In this document: positions 15,846-26,119 of the stretch, one piece after another
How the letters are laid out: every line of letters starts with the position of its first letter
Numbering within the stretch: the stretch's first letter is position 1
DNA from: Epilithonimonas hispanica
GTDB lineage: Bacteria; Bacteroidota; Bacteroidia; Flavobacteriales; Weeksellaceae
NCBI RefSeq assembly: GCF_003385395.1
Contig: NZ_QNUG01000027.1
Location: 1 to 50,188 of the forward strand
Direction of reading: 5' to 3'
DNA: 50,188 nucleotides
Notes under the pieces: generated by a model
What the model saw: only the letters and a program-made list of their open reading frames with translations
Told to the model about the DNA's origin: nothing
Databases searched by the model: none
Program-made: the position numbers and the translations under genes

Positions 15846-17501
15846 CTAAATAACTGTTATATAATGATATAGGTCAATATTCTCGTCCAATCCCATTTTC
15901 TTAACAATCCGTTTCTTTCGTTTGCGACAGGCTTCCGGCGTGATGTTGAAAATAATTGAGATTTCTTTCATAGAAAGGTTCATATAAACATAAGACAGGA
16001 ATCTGATGTCATTGGAATTAAGGTCCGGATGCAGCTGTTTCAGTTTGTTGATAAAACCCTGATTCACCTCTTCGAAGTGAACCAGAAAACTTTCTTCCTC
16101 GTGTGTCTGCTTCTGGAGAATTTTAAATTGCTGAATGATATTGCTGAGGTCCACATTTTTCAAATCATCAGATTCTCGGGACAAAGTTTTGATGAGGTCA
16201 TCAATCAATTCGATTTTTGTCGAGAGTTGAAGTGCTTTAGTAGTGAGTTTTCTGTTCTTGGCTTCCAGTTCGTTTTTGAATTTCTCCTGTTCCAGAAGCG
16301 CCAGAACCTCTTTTTCTTTTAATTGATTTTCAAGAATTTCCTTATTCTTTTTTTCTTTTTCGAGTTCCAGTTTGGCAATTTCTGCGTTATTCTGTTCGAT
16401 GATTTTCTGCTGCTTATTTTTGACGATGCTGTTTCTCAAGGCCCAGAAAATAATCAGAACAATGAAAATAGCGAGCAAAATTCCTTTGATGAAAAAAGAA
16501 CGTTGCGAGGTCAGCTGACCTTTGCTCTCTGCCAAATCCTTTTGCGAATTGTGAAGCTCGAATTTGATTTTACTGTTCTCGAAAAGTTGCCCGTTTTTAA
16601 TCCTGTTCACCGAATCTTTCACCGCCATTATCGAATCTTTGTAAGACACAGCGCGATCGATATTATTCGCTTTTTTGTATAGCGCGCTGAATCTCTCGAA
16701 AAGGTTTTCTTTAAAATCGAAGTTGAGATTGTTTTTCTCGGCCATTTGCAAAAATTGAAACGCTTTCTGAAGGTCATTTCTTTGCTCAGCAATTGTTGAA
16801 AGATTATAATAAACCTGCGTTCTATACTCGGCATATTCCACACCATTCAGTTTCGGAAGCAGTTCATTGGCTATTTTTTCTGCTGCATCATATTGTTTGA
16901 GATTGACCAATGTTTCCATATACGTTGACTTTGCCAGTAGATAATACGGCGAATCAGCAGTCAGCTTCAGAGCCTCATCAATATATTTTTTGGCTGTTTT
17001 GTAACTGCCTTTTTCATTATAAACAATAGTCAGATTAATGGCGTATAATCCTTTGGAAATGTTGTTGTTAACTTTTCCGGCTAATTCATAAGCTTTGGAA
17101 AAATAATCTTTGGCTTTATCAATTTTGTTGTCTCGGGAATAGAGAATTGCGATGTTGTTCAGAACTGTCATTTCCGATTTTTCATCTAAATGAGCAACGG
17201 CAATTTTGTAAGCATCCAAATAATTATTCAGCGCCTCGCCATAATCCAGCATCATATAGTAATTGGCGCCGATGTTGTTGACAGCCAGAAATTCTTCCCG
17301 ATACCAATGGTTGTCCTGCGCAATTTTTTTGGTTTTGCTAAGGATTTGCAGCGACTTTACAAATTCCTTTTTGTTCATCGCTTCCACAGCCTTGATGACC
17401 ATTTTTTCGCAGTCTTTTGGCGTCATAGCAAAAGCTTGAAAAGGCAAAAACAAAAGGAAAAATATATGAATTAAACTTTTATAAAAAGTATGTGGAATCA
17501 T
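15846..17501 (-). CDS. Membrane-bound TPR protein with C-terminal LuxR-like HTH
   Basis: 551 residues. A signal segment is followed by roughly six TPR units (periplasmic by topology), one membrane helix at about 330-350 (GILLAIFIVLIIFWAL), a charged coiled coil of about 80 residues and a C-terminal helix-turn-helix (FLSYVYMNLSMKEISIIFNI ... CRKRKKRIVKKMGL). This domain order is common among one-component regulators in Bacteroidota. Signal and targets are unknown. It is divergent from pyrD and follows the T9SS propeller gene upstream in the same direction, but a spacer of 185 bases makes co-transcription doubtful. Confidence 0.85.
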   Translation of the reverse strand: MIPHTFYKSLIHIFFLLFLPFQAFAMTPKDCEKMVIKAVEAMNKKEFVKSLQILSKTKKIAQDNHWYREEFLAVNNIGANYYMMLDYGEALNNYLDAYKIAVAHLDEKSEMTVLNNIAILYSRDNKIDKAKDYFSKAYELAGKVNNNISKGLYAINLTIVYNEKGSYKTAKKYIDEALKLTADSPYYLLAKSTYMETLVNLKQYDAAEKIANELLPKLNGVEYAEYRTQVYYNLSTIAEQRNDLQKAFQFLQMAEKNNLNFDFKENLFERFSALYKKANNIDRAVSYKDSIMAVKDSVNRIKNGQLFENSKIKFELHNSQKDLAESKGQLTSQRSFFIKGILLAIFIVLIIFWALRNSIVKNKQQKIIEQNNAEIAKLELEKEKKNKEILENQLKEKEVLALLEQEKFKNELEAKNRKLTTKALQLSTKIELIDDLIKTLSRESDDLKNVDLSNIIQQFKILQKQTHEEESFLVHFEEVNQGFINKLKQLHPDLNSNDIRFLSYVYMNLSMKEISIIFNITPEACRKRKKRIVKKMGLDENIDLYHYITVI

Positions 17502-17579
17502 TTAAAATTTCGGATAAAATCTAAGTAAAGATATAAAGATTTTAGATTATTCTTCCTGAATTCTGAAAATGTTGTTTAA

Positions 17580-17632
17580 ACCACAAAAGGCACAAAAGAT
17601 TTTCCACAGATTTCTTTTGTGCCTTTTGTGGT
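17580..17632. repeat. ACCACA-type palindromic repeat, copy 1
   Basis: Perfect 20-bp arms (17580-17599 and 17613-17632) of the form ACCACAAAAGGCACAAAAGA with a 13-base loop. Related palindromes occur at 25625-25735 and 28839-28888, with degenerate ones near 25512 and 26240. It lies between the divergent TPR regulator and pyrD. Confidence 0.75.
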
Positions 17633-17702
17633 AAAAAAGTATTCATTGTGCATTTGTGTTTAATTTTCCCTTTAATTTTAATTAATTATCCTCACAAAAA
17701 CG

Positions 17703-17710
17703 TAAATTTG
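17703..17710 (+). promoter_or_regulatory. Promoter -7 element of pyrD
   Basis: TAAATTTG fits TAnnTTTG 15 bases before the start codon. The -33 TTG is not evident. Confidence 0.5.
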
Positions 17711-17725
17711 TAAAACTTTTCTCCG

Positions 17726-18733
17726 ATGTACAAAAGCCTCATTCGCCCGCTTCTTTTCAAATTTGACCCCGAAGAAGTTCATCATTTTACATTTTCTATT
17801 CTGAAGAATTTCGGATTTCTTGCCAAATTATTTCTACCAAAACCAATTGAGGATAAACGTCTGGGACGTGAAGTTTTCGGATTGAAATTCAAAAATCCGG
17901 TTGGATTAGCCGCTGGTTTTGATAAAGACGCCAAGTTGTTTAATGAGTTGTCTGACCTTGGATTCGGATTCATAGAAATCGGAACATTGACGCCGAAACC
18001 TCAAGCTGGAAACGATAAAAAAAGATTGTTCCGACTGAAAGAAGATTCTGCGATTATCAACAGAATGGGTTTCAATAACGGCGGTGTTGACGAAGCAATT
18101 GAACGTCTGAAAAAAAACAAAAATGTTCTGATTGGCGGAAATATCGGGAAAAATAAAGTCACACCGAACGAAGAAGCGGTTAACGATTACAAAATCTGTT
18201 TTGAGAAATTATTTCCTTACGTGGATTATTTCGTGGTCAATGTCAGTTCTCCAAACACACCCAATCTCCGTGAACTTCAGGATAAAAAACCGTTGACAGA
18301 ATTGTTATCAACACTTCAAAACCTCAATCTTGAAAAGCCAAAACAAAAGCCAATTCTTTTGAAAATCGCTCCGGATTTAACTGATTCTCAGCTTTTGGAT
18401 ATTATTGATATCGTTAAAGAAACTCAAATTGCTGGTGTAATCGCAACGAATACAACGTTGTCCAGAGAAAATTTGGTTTCAGAAAATAAATCTGAAATGG
18501 GCGGATTATCAGGAAAACCATTGACAAAACGTTCTACGGAAGTCATCAGATTTTTATCAGAAAAAAGTGGAAAATCTTTTCCAATCATTGGTGTTGGTGG
18601 AATTCATACCGCGCAAGATGCGATTGAAAAACTGGAAGCAGGCGCAACTCTTGTTCAGCTTTACACAGGATTCATTTACGAAGGTCCAGAGTTGATTAAT
18701 GAAATCAATAAGGCAATTTTGCAAGGGAAATAA
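17726..18733 (+). CDS. pyrD: Dihydroorotate dehydrogenase, quinone-dependent (class 2)
   Basis: 335 residues. It oxidises dihydroorotate to orotate with FMN and passes electrons to quinone at the inner membrane (pyrimidine synthesis). The N-terminal amphipathic helices of class 2 ([20 protein letters not shown]) are present. [17 protein letters not shown] and [15 protein letters not shown], with the catalytic Ser of class 2, are intact, as is [13 protein letters not shown] near the FMN phosphate. It stands alone upstream of cydAB, a reasonable neighbour as both depend on the quinone pool. Confidence 0.95.
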   Translation: MYKSLIRPLLFKFDPEEVHHFTFSILKNFGFLAKLFLPKPIEDKRLGREVFGLKFKNPVGLAAGFDKDAKLFNELSDLGFGFIEIGTLTPKPQAGNDKKRLFRLKEDSAIINRMGFNNGGVDEAIERLKKNKNVLIGGNIGKNKVTPNEEAVNDYKICFEKLFPYVDYFVVNVSSPNTPNLRELQDKKPLTELLSTLQNLNLEKPKQKPILLKIAPDLTDSQLLDIIDIVKETQIAGVIATNTTLSRENLVSENKSEMGGLSGKPLTKRSTEVIRFLSEKSGKSFPIIGVGGIHTAQDAIEKLEAGATLVQLYTGFIYEGPELINEINKAILQGK

Positions 18734-18858
18734 GAGATTCGTTGCACTTAAAAATTTAATATTAGAGAAATAAGTTCGAGAAGTATGACAATTGTCTTGA
18801 CCAAACATAAATGAAACATTGAAATTAAACCTAACTTTACATAAGCAAAATGTAGTTT

Positions 18859-20199
18859 ATGGATGATTTTCTAGCTGCCAGATCTCAAATGGCTATGTCC
18901 TTGGGCTTTCACATCATATTTTCCTGTGTAGGTATGGTGATGCCTTTTCTGATGGCATTTTCACATTACAAATATCTCACGACCAAAGACGAGGTTTACA
19001 AAGGACTCACCAAAGCTTGGAGCAAAGGTGTCGCCATTCTTTTCGCAACAGGTGCGGTTTCTGGAACGATGTTGTCTTTTGAGCTTGGTTTGTTGTGGCC
19101 AAAGTTTATGGAACATGCAGGTCCGATTTTTGGGATGCCATTTTCTCTAGAAGGAACGGCCTTTTTTATTGAGGCAATTGCAATAGGTTTTTTCCTTTAT
19201 GGTTGGGATAAGTTCAACAAATGGTTTCATTGGTTTTGCGGCTTTGTAGTTGGAGTAAGTGGATTAGCTTCCGGTATTTTGGTTGTAGCAGCTAATGCTT
19301 GGATGAACAGTCCGGCCGGTTTTGATTATATTAATGGAGAATACCTTAACATCGATCCCATAAAAGCGATGTTCAACGAGGCTTGGTTTCCACAGGCTTT
19401 TCATATGACGGTTGCAGCGTTTGCCGCTACAGGATTTGCAGTTGCGGGGATTCACGCTCTGATGATTTTGAAAAAACGAAATGTCAATTTCCATACAAAT
19501 GCCTTTAGGATTTCTGCAGGTTTTGCGATTATTGGGGCATTGCTCGCTCCTATCAGCGGAGATGTTGCTGCAAAATCTGTTGCTGTGAGACAACCCATAA
19601 AATTAGCCGCAATGGAAGCGCATTTCGAGACTGAAAAAGGTGCAAGTTTCGTAATTGGCGGAATTCCAGATGAAGAAAATGAACAAATCAAATATGCTAT
19701 CAAAATTCCAAAAGTCTTGAGTTTCCTTGCTTGGGGCGATTTTGATGCAGAAGTCAAAGGGCTGAAAGATTTTCCAAAAGATCATTGGCCTCCGGTTGCG
19801 GTGGTTCATTATGCGTTTCAGATTATGATATTTTTTGGAAGCATAATGATGCTGATTGGCGTGATATACCTCATCGCCACTTTTTGGAAAAAAGAATGGC
19901 TCACCAAAAGCTGGTATCTGAAAACCTTTGTTGCAGCAATTCCGTTCGGTTATATTGCTTTGGAAGCGGGCTGGACGGTGACAGAAGTAGGCAGACAACC
20001 TTGGATTATTTATGGCATTATGAAAACCATTGATGCCGTAACTCCGATGCCGGGAATCCAATATTCTTTTTACTTCTTCACATTGATTTTCATTTCGTTA
20101 TCATTAATTATCATTTTCTTACTATTAAGACAGCTGAAAATGGTTCCGAAATTATACGACCCAACCGACCCTAATTATAATCCTAAAAACAAGAAATAA
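18859..20199 (+). CDS. cydA: Cytochrome bd ubiquinol oxidase subunit I
   Basis: 446 residues, nine or so membrane helices. His18 in L-G-F-H-I-I-F fits the haem b595 ligand, the His in AFHMTVAAF and the Met in IIYGIMKT fit the b558 ligands, and GRQPW is the C-terminal signature of the family. The Q-loop is short compared with E. coli CydA (about 520 residues), as in many non-enteric bacteria. It reduces oxygen with menaquinol/ubiquinol electrons at the inner membrane with high oxygen affinity. The stop overlaps the cydB start (TAATG). Confidence 0.96.
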   Translation: MDDFLAARSQMAMSLGFHIIFSCVGMVMPFLMAFSHYKYLTTKDEVYKGLTKAWSKGVAILFATGAVSGTMLSFELGLLWPKFMEHAGPIFGMPFSLEGTAFFIEAIAIGFFLYGWDKFNKWFHWFCGFVVGVSGLASGILVVAANAWMNSPAGFDYINGEYLNIDPIKAMFNEAWFPQAFHMTVAAFAATGFAVAGIHALMILKKRNVNFHTNAFRISAGFAIIGALLAPISGDVAAKSVAVRQPIKLAAMEAHFETEKGASFVIGGIPDEENEQIKYAIKIPKVLSFLAWGDFDAEVKGLKDFPKDHWPPVAVVHYAFQIMIFFGSIMMLIGVIYLIATFWKKEWLTKSWYLKTFVAAIPFGYIALEAGWTVTEVGRQPWIIYGIMKTIDAVTPMPGIQYSFYFFTLIFISLSLIIIFLLLRQLKMVPKLYDPTDPNYNPKNKK

Positions 20200-21209
20200 T
20201 GATTTACGTAGTTATTGCCTTTCTTTGGGTTTCCATCTGTTTATATATTATTACAGGTGGTGCAGATTTCGGAGCTGGGATCATCGAATTGTTTTCGAAA
20301 AAATCATATCGTGACAAGACGAAAAAGATTATGTCCAAATCCATCGCACCAATTTGGGAAGCCAATCATATGTGGCTGATTATTGCGGTTGTAATTTTGT
20401 TTGTCGGATTTCCTACAATTTATACTACAGTTTCTACCTATCTTCATATTCCTTTGGTTTTGATGTTGATTGGAATCATCGCACGCGGAACAGCTTTCAC
20501 CTTTCGAAACTATGATGCTGTGGAAGACAGTTGGCAAAAGATTTATACACAGATTTTCTACTACTCTAGTTTATTGACGCCTTTCTTTTTGGGAATTATT
20601 GCCGCTGCAACTATTTCGAGAAGTATTGATACTGACGCAAAAGATTTCTTAAGTCTGTACATTTTCAGTTGGTTGAATCTCTTTGGTGTATGTGTAGGTT
20701 TTTTTACAGTTTCCCTTTGTGCTTATTTAGCTTCATTGTTTTCCCTTCACGAAGCGAGATTCAGTGATGCTTTACCAATTATGATAAAAAAAGCAAGAGA
20801 AACCGTGGTCTATGTAGTCATTACTGGGATTTTGGTTTTTATTAGTGCCTATTATTCGGATATTCCTTTGCTAAAATGGGTATTTTCCAAAGCTTTAGGA
20901 ATCGTTGTAATTACAGCAGCAACGGTAAGTTTACTTTTTACAAACGAAGCTATCAAGAGAGAGAAGTTTTTAATTGTTAGATTTCTAGGTGGTTTTCAAA
21001 TTATAATGATTCTAGTAGCAGCTACTTATCAACACAACCCTAATATCATTCTTTTCGCCAATGGCAGTCATCTTTCTTTGTTTGATGAGAGTGCAGCTCC
21101 CAAAACAATTTCTGCTCTAGGTTGGGCTTTGGTTTTAGGAAGTATATTTATTTTGCCTTTTCTCTTCTATCTATTAACTTCATTTGGTGACCAAAGTCGG
21201 AAAAAATAA
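20199..21209 (+). CDS. cydB: Cytochrome bd ubiquinol oxidase subunit II
   Basis: 336 residues, multi-helix partner of CydA. The start GGADFGAGIIEL, followed by SIAPIWEANHMWLI, is the hallmark of CydB. It is translationally coupled to cydA through TAATG. The C-terminus is S-R-K-K followed by TAA and runs over a six-base A tract (21201-21206). Directly after it, in the -1 frame, there is a reading frame with one strong membrane helix (see the next entry). Whether the native product is longer is therefore open. Confidence 0.94.
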   Translation: MIYVVIAFLWVSICLYIITGGADFGAGIIELFSKKSYRDKTKKIMSKSIAPIWEANHMWLIIAVVILFVGFPTIYTTVSTYLHIPLVLMLIGIIARGTAFTFRNYDAVEDSWQKIYTQIFYYSSLLTPFFLGIIAAATISRSIDTDAKDFLSLYIFSWLNLFGVCVGFFTVSLCAYLASLFSLHEARFSDALPIMIKKARETVVYVVITGILVFISAYYSDIPLLKWVFSKALGIVVITAATVSLLFTNEAIKREKFLIVRFLGGFQIIMILVAATYQHNPNIILFANGSHLSLFDESAAPKTISALGWALVLGSIFILPFLFYLLTSFGDQSRKK

Positions 21210-21301
21210 AGAATAATAAATCCATAATAACGGTCGTTTCTCTGATAGTGGTTTTATTTTTGATATGGAAAACCAATTTAAAATTGAATAAAGAAGTATG
21301 A
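21191..21301 (+). other. Downstream membrane-helix frame after cydB (possible CydB extension or small subunit)
   Basis: In the -1 frame relative to cydB, the stretch from 21191 to TGA at 21299-21301 is open and reads K-N-N-K then SIITVVSLIVVLFLIWK, then T-N-L-K-L-N-K-E-V. It has one strong transmembrane helix and no ATG, GTG or TTG start. Its TGA overlaps the ATG of the next gene (ATGA), which is typical of a real coupled gene. A -1 slip or one extra A at 21201-21206 would fuse it to CydB. A small third subunit like CydX is the alternative, but a normal start codon is lacking. Confidence 0.4.
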
Positions 21302-21720
21302 AAAAGTTGCTATTGACAATGGGCTTGTTTGCTGGAGTTTTATCTTACTCACAAGCTTGGAACGGTGCAGGTGACCAAAAAGTTCAGGGAGGTCTTAATA
21401 TTTGGGGATTTGGGACAGGTATTGCTGGAAGTTATGATTATGGACTTTCTAAGCTCATCTCTGTTGGTGGTGGAGCGAATGTTTATTTTAATGAAGATGA
21501 TGATAATCCTTTTGTTTTCGGGCGTGTTGGGTTTCATTTGCAAGAGGCTTTGACATTACCTTCTGAGATAGATATCTATCCTGGCGTTAATGTTGGAGTT
21601 GCTGGTAGAAATTTCGGTTTAGGCGTTTATCTTGGAGCAAGATATTTTTTTACTGAAAACTGGGGCGCATTTGTAGAAGCTGGAAACAATGGAAGTTTTG
21701 GGGTTTCTTATTCTTTCTAA
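21298..21720 (+). CDS. Small outer-membrane beta-barrel protein
   Basis: 140 residues. A signal peptide (MKKLLLTMGLFAGVLSYSQA) is followed by alternating strands rich in Gly and aromatic residues, with a terminal F (GVSYSF) as expected for barrel insertion. It resembles the flavobacterial DUF6646-type barrel family, but this is by general pattern. The ATG overlaps the stop of the upstream membrane-helix frame by ATGA, so it may be the last gene of the cyd transcript. A terminator follows. Confidence 0.75.
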   Translation: MKKLLLTMGLFAGVLSYSQAWNGAGDQKVQGGLNIWGFGTGIAGSYDYGLSKLISVGGGANVYFNEDDDNPFVFGRVGFHLQEALTLPSEIDIYPGVNVGVAGRNFGLGVYLGARYFFTENWGAFVEAGNNGSFGVSYSF

Positions 21721-21743
21721 AAGAACAAAAATAATCATAGTAA

Positions 21744-21771
21744 AACATCCGAAATCTCGGATGTTTTTTTT
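21744..21771 (+). terminator. Terminator after the barrel gene
   Basis: AACATCCGA pairs with TCGGATGTT around a 4-base loop and is followed by a run of T. Confidence 0.88.
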
Positions 21772-21972
21772 GTTTAATATTTGGATGAGCAATCTTTAAT
21801 TAAACATCATTTAGTAGTGTTTTTATTAATTAATTCTACCTTTCAAAAAAAATAAGATATTGATTGGTATTTGTGACTAAAATCATCTAGATTTTGATAA
21901 TACTTTACAGGGTTATGATTTTCGTCATAATTTTTGTTTTTTCGGTTATTTTCTGTTTTTACTTCATTTTTG

Positions 21973-22563
21973 AGGCAGAAGCCAGGAATGGCAAGACCAA
22001 AGGATTTGAATGGTGACGGTAAATTTGATGCCAACGATCGAACCGTTATCGGAAGCTCTGTTCCGAAATGGCAAGGTAGTTTTTATTCTAAATTGACATT
22101 CGGAAATTTTGACTTCAATTTCTCTGTAATCACAAGTCAGGGACAAACTGTACTAAGTACTTTTCATAGAAACTTTGCAGATACTACAGATAGAGGAAGA
22201 CAGAAAATTGTGATGGATTACTTTATTCCTACCAATGGCGCTGGCATAGAAGCTAATCCTAATACAGAAAATCCTAGGCCGGGACCACAAGCTACTGGAG
22301 CAGGAGCTTTCTGGGCATCAGGAATGGCTTTTTACAGGGATGCTTCATTTGTAAAGGTTAAAAATATATCTTTGGGCTACACCTTTAGTTCTAATCTGTT
22401 GCGCGATTTGAAAATCAATGGATTGAGAATCTATGTGAATGTATTGGATCCTTTCGTATTCACAAAGTTTGATGGTTATGATCCGGAGTGGGCAGCTTCT
22501 CCGTTTGGTATCAATAGGCCAGCATCTATTACTACACAATTTGGTTTAAGTGCTAAATTCTAA
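21973..22563 (+). pseudogene. C-terminal remnant of a SusC/RagA TonB-dependent receptor
   Basis: About 196 residues of the last part of a SusC-type receptor: PKDLNGDGKFDANDRTVIGS, then PKWQGSF, SLGYTFSS and the final strands ending TTQFGLSAKF. Such receptors usually have about 1,000 residues; the plug and most of the barrel are absent. Homology begins abruptly at about 21973; the bases before it are A/T-rich with no recognisable coding. No signal peptide is present, so it cannot work as a receptor. It is followed by a broken susD, showing that the whole uptake locus has decayed. Confidence 0.85.
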
Positions 22564-22575
22564 ATATTAAATCTC

Positions 22576-24205
22576 ATGAAAAAATCAATATTCATATTAG
22601 GTGTCCTTGTTGCGTTGTTTAGTTCGTGCAACGATTTTATAGAGGAAGACAACTTATCTTTGTTTCTGCTGATGAAACATACAAAACAGCAGCTGGTTTC
22701 CAATTGCTTGTGAATACAAACTATGCGTGGCAAAAAGGCATCTATGGTGGTGATCCTTGTCTCTTCGTTGCAGGTACAGACATGTATGCCGAAGGGAGAT
22801 CTCCAGAACCTGCCGGGTTGAGCCAGTATACCCAGTTGATCCCGTCTGCTGAAGGTGTAGAGCAATTGTATACTACTTGCTATCAATTGATTCAATCTGT
22901 TAATAAAACGGTTTATTATTCTACACTTATTGAGCAAAATACTAATGTTCCAGCTCTAGTTGGGGAAGCTAGATTTTTAAGAGCGAATGCCTATTTCTTA
23001 TTAGTACAAACTTACGGTGGGGTTCCTATTGTGACAGAAAACTTTACTTCGCCTGTTCTTCAGTTTGACAGAAATAGTGCAGAAGAAGTTTATGACTTTT
23101 TCATAGCCGAATTAGAAGCTTCTTTGGCGAGTGTTGGAACATCCGCATATAGCGCTACAGACAAAGTGAACAAAAAAGCTGTAAATGATTTATTAGCAAA
23201 GGTACACTTGACACGTGGATATGAAAGCTTCGGAAAGCCGACGGATTTTGCAACCGCGGCTACATATGCAGATGCGGCAATTGCTGGACAAGCTTTGTCG
23301 TTGTCTTATGATCAGTTGTTTGCTCCGGGAAATGACTTGAATGCAGAAACAATATTCTCTGTTCAATACGACCCAAAATCTACTTCTACTTCGCCAACAA
23401 CATTAGGAAATAAACAGTTCTACTATTTCAGTTCTTATCTTGGAGGTTCTGAAACAGGAGGTTCTGCACCACTTAGAAGCTACAATCTTTGTCCTACTAA
23501 TTATGCTTTGAGTTTATTTACCAAAGAAGACTCAAGATGGGCGGCTACATTTATGAATGTGGTTTATGAAAAATATTATGATTTTATAGAGCGCCGGATA
23601 AGAATGTGCTGAAGATCAAACATTTCTATTCTCCAAAATGGTTTACTGTGGCAGATAAAACGACCTGGTTGACAACAAATGAAGCAAAGTTGGCAACTGG
23701 TTTTGTATATCATGATTGGGGAACTTATGATGCAGCTTATACACTTACGAAAAATTTAGATTATCAGACCATTCCGGTTAAGAAATTTGATGATCCAGCG
23801 CTTACCACACCATCTAGCACAGGTCCTGTGAGCACAAGAGACATTATTACTGCAAGATTAGGAGAGACTTATTTGATCGCAGCTGAAGCTTATCTGAAAG
23901 CTGGAAATCCAGCAGTAGATTTACTAAGGTTAAATGCAGTAAGGACGAGAGCTGGTGTAGCTCCGGCAACGGCTTCCGAGTTCAATATCGATTATATCTT
24001 GGACAAAAGAGGTAGAGAGATGCTGGGCGAATACACAAGATGGTTCGACCTCAAAAGAACAGGGAAATTGGTAGAGCGTGCTGTGATGCACAACTACAGG
24101 ATTCCAAGTGCAGCAAACTTCAATGGAAACAATGGACAGTTAAAAATTCTTAGACCAATTCCACAAATTGTAATTGATCTTAATCAAAATAAAAATTTTC
24201 CGTAG
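22576..24205 (+). pseudogene. SusD/RagB-like outer-membrane lipoprotein, two frameshifts
   Basis: The start at 22576 gives MKKSIFILGVLVALFSSC, a lipoprotein signal, then N-D-F-I-E-E-D-N. One base is missing near 22658-22662; the next frame then reads VSADETYKTAAGFQLLVNTN and the long SusD body (ARFLRANAYFLLVQTYGGVP, NDLLAKVHLTRGY). A second missing base in the T run at 23582-23585 is needed to reach the last frame, which has LGETYLIAAEAYLKAGN and RGREMLGEYTRWFDLKRTG. Total length would be about 540 residues, normal for SusD. SusD binds glycans or peptides at the surface with SusC. Errors in homopolymers could be technical, but the truncated susC argues for real decay. Confidence 0.85.
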
Positions 24206-24262
24206 AATCCCGCTTATTAATGATTAAACTTATTTTAGGACGGGACATAAAAATAAGAAAAA

Positions 24263-24284
24263 GCTCAATGAAATTTCATTGAGC
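24263..24284. terminator. Palindromic terminator between susD and prfA
   Basis: A 22-base perfect palindrome (GCTCAATGAAATTTCATTGAGC), flanked by A-rich and T-rich tracts, lies between convergent genes and can serve both. Confidence 0.85.
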
Positions 24285-24342
24285 CTTTCTCTTATTAATT
24301 AAGTTAAGAATCTAATATCTAACTTCTAGATTCTAACATCTT

Positions 24343-25431
24343 CTACGCAATTCCTTCTTCCTCTCCTTTCAGTTTTTCAGCATTTTCTGCCATAATCACA
24401 GCGTCCATCATCTCTTGGATATCTCCATTCATATAAGCATCAAGGTTGTAGATAGATTTATTAATTCTATGGTCAGTAACTCTACCTTGCGGATAATTAT
24501 AAGTTTTGATTTTTGCAGAACGGTCACCTGTGGAAACCATCGTTTTTCTTTGTGCTGCAATATCGCCAACTACTTCCTGAAGTTTGATATCGTACAATTT
24601 TGCTCTCAGCATTTCCATAGCCAATTCTCTGTTAGCCAACTGAGAACGTGCTTGCTGACAAACTACAACCAATCCGGAAGGTTTGTGTGTTAATTGAACT
24701 TTCGTTTCAACTTTGTTTACGTTTTGCCCACCTGCACCACCAGAACGAGAAGTTTGCATTTCTATATCAGCAGGATTGATTTCCACATCCACTTCCTCAG
24801 CTTCCGGCAACACCGCAATCGTAATTGCAGAAGTATGAACACGACCTTGAGATTCGGTTTCAGGAACACGTTGCACACGATGAACTCCAGATTCGAATTT
24901 CATAATTCCGTACACGCTTTCGCCTTGTACTTTCATAATCAGTTCTTTGTAACCTTTGGACGCTTCACTAGAATCGGTAACCTCGTGTTTCCAACCTTTT
25001 GTTTTGAAATACATCGTGTACATTCTGTACATATCTTCCACAAAAATTGCAGCTTCATCTCCACCAGTTCCGGAACGCATCTCCAGAATGATATTTTTAT
25101 CATCGGCTGGGTCTTTCGGAATCAGGAGATATTTTAATTCTTCCTCAAAAGCAGGAAGTTTATCCATTGCTTCATATTTCTCCTGCTTTGCCATTTCCAC
25201 AAATTCTTTATCAGAACCGTCAGCAATGATTTCATCTGACTCAGCAATAGTATCAAGCGCGCCTTTATATTCATCGAATACTTTCACGATTTTTCCCAAA
25301 TCGCTGTATTCTTTGTTAAGTGTAGAATATTTTTTTTGGTCAGAAATCACATCTGGCTGGATGATGAGGTCTGCCACCTCGTTATATCGTTGTTTTATCG
25401 CTTCCAGTTTCGGAATTAATGACTTAGACAT
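24343..25431 (-). CDS. prfA: Peptide chain release factor 1
   Basis: 362 residues. The catalytic GGQ loop is present ([20 protein letters not shown]), which triggers peptidyl-tRNA hydrolysis. Length, the N-terminal helical domain and the [19 protein letters not shown]-type segment ([12 protein letters not shown]) fit RF1, which reads UAA and UAG. A PxT-like codon recognition tripeptide cannot be assigned with certainty by eye; RF1 over RF2 is judged from length and lack of a frameshift site. It is monocistronic with a shared terminator. Confidence 0.93.
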   Translation of the reverse strand: MSKSLIPKLEAIKQRYNEVADLIIQPDVISDQKKYSTLNKEYSDLGKIVKVFDEYKGALDTIAESDEIIADGSDKEFVEMAKQEKYEAMDKLPAFEEELKYLLIPKDPADDKNIILEMRSGTGGDEAAIFVEDMYRMYTMYFKTKGWKHEVTDSSEASKGYKELIMKVQGESVYGIMKFESGVHRVQRVPETESQGRVHTSAITIAVLPEAEEVDVEINPADIEMQTSRSGGAGGQNVNKVETKVQLTHKPSGLVVVCQQARSQLANRELAMEMLRAKLYDIKLQEVVGDIAAQRKTMVSTGDRSAKIKTYNYPQGRVTDHRINKSIYNLDAYMNGDIQEMMDAVIMAENAEKLKGEEEGIA

Positions 25432-25624
25432 AGGTAAATTTTAGTTTGCAAAGATACGGAATTAAGAAACAAGAAGAAAGAGGCAAAAATCAAGAAAAAT
25501 AGTTTGATTTTTTTCAACCACACAGGCACAAAGTTTTTATACGAGGTTCACTAAGTTAATCTTTAGAAATTGACATTAATTGTGTTCTTTGTGAATATCT
25601 TAGAAACAATTTAAAAATTAATAA

Positions 25625-25735
25625 AACCACATAGACACATAGAAAATGCAATATTTACTTTTAAAAAAGATAAAATAGAACTAAGCACATTCCTATTTTA
25701 TCTTAAATCTATACAAAACTATATGTCTATGTGGT
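25625..25735. repeat. ACCACA-type palindromic repeat, copy 2
   Basis: Outer arms AACCACATAGACACATAG and CTATATGTCTATGTGGT, with an inner perfect 12-bp stem (25667-25678 with 25693-25704). A degenerate half of the same family lies at about 25512-25605. Together they fill the 394-base gap between prfA and the small membrane protein gene, where I see no other feature. Confidence 0.75.
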
Positions 25736-25825
25736 AAAAAAAAGAAAATCCACTCCCGAAAGAATGGATTTATTATATATTGTTTCGCTTTGAGTGCAAT
25801 CTCTCACGAAAAGAAAATTGCCAAA

Positions 25826-26101
25826 TTAGTGGTGGTGACCGTGAGAAGCCGGTTTTTCTCCTGCAGGTCTTTGGTAAAGTACTTCCACACCTTCCTGCTC
25901 ATACAATTTCTTATATCTGATTTTTTCTGGGTCAAAATTTTTGTTGATTTTCCCAAAATATTCTGCGACTCCTTCTGTTAACCAAAGTGGTACGATGAAT
26001 CCGAAGAACATCAAAATACACCAAAATCCACAAATCATCATGGTGAAGAAATAAACAGTCCAAAGAAATTGGTAAAACGGCCAGAATGCTGATAACATCA
26101 T
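25826..26101 (-). CDS. Small membrane protein with His-rich tail
   Basis: 91 residues from ATG at 26101. A longer frame to a TTG at 26122 is rejected because that TTG is part of the promoter -7 box. The N-terminal half has two hydrophobic stretches (FWPFYQFLWTVYFFTMMICG and FWCILMFFGFIVPLWL). The C-terminal part is polar and ends in H-G-H-H-H, which could bind metal. I do not recognise a family with a known role. It stands alone between repeat elements with its own promoter. Confidence 0.7.
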   Translation of the reverse strand: MMLSAFWPFYQFLWTVYFFTMMICGFWCILMFFGFIVPLWLTEGVAEYFGKINKNFDPEKIRYKKLYEQEGVEVLYQRPAGEKPASHGHHH

Positions 26102-26119
26102 AATGCTATATATTTTGAG

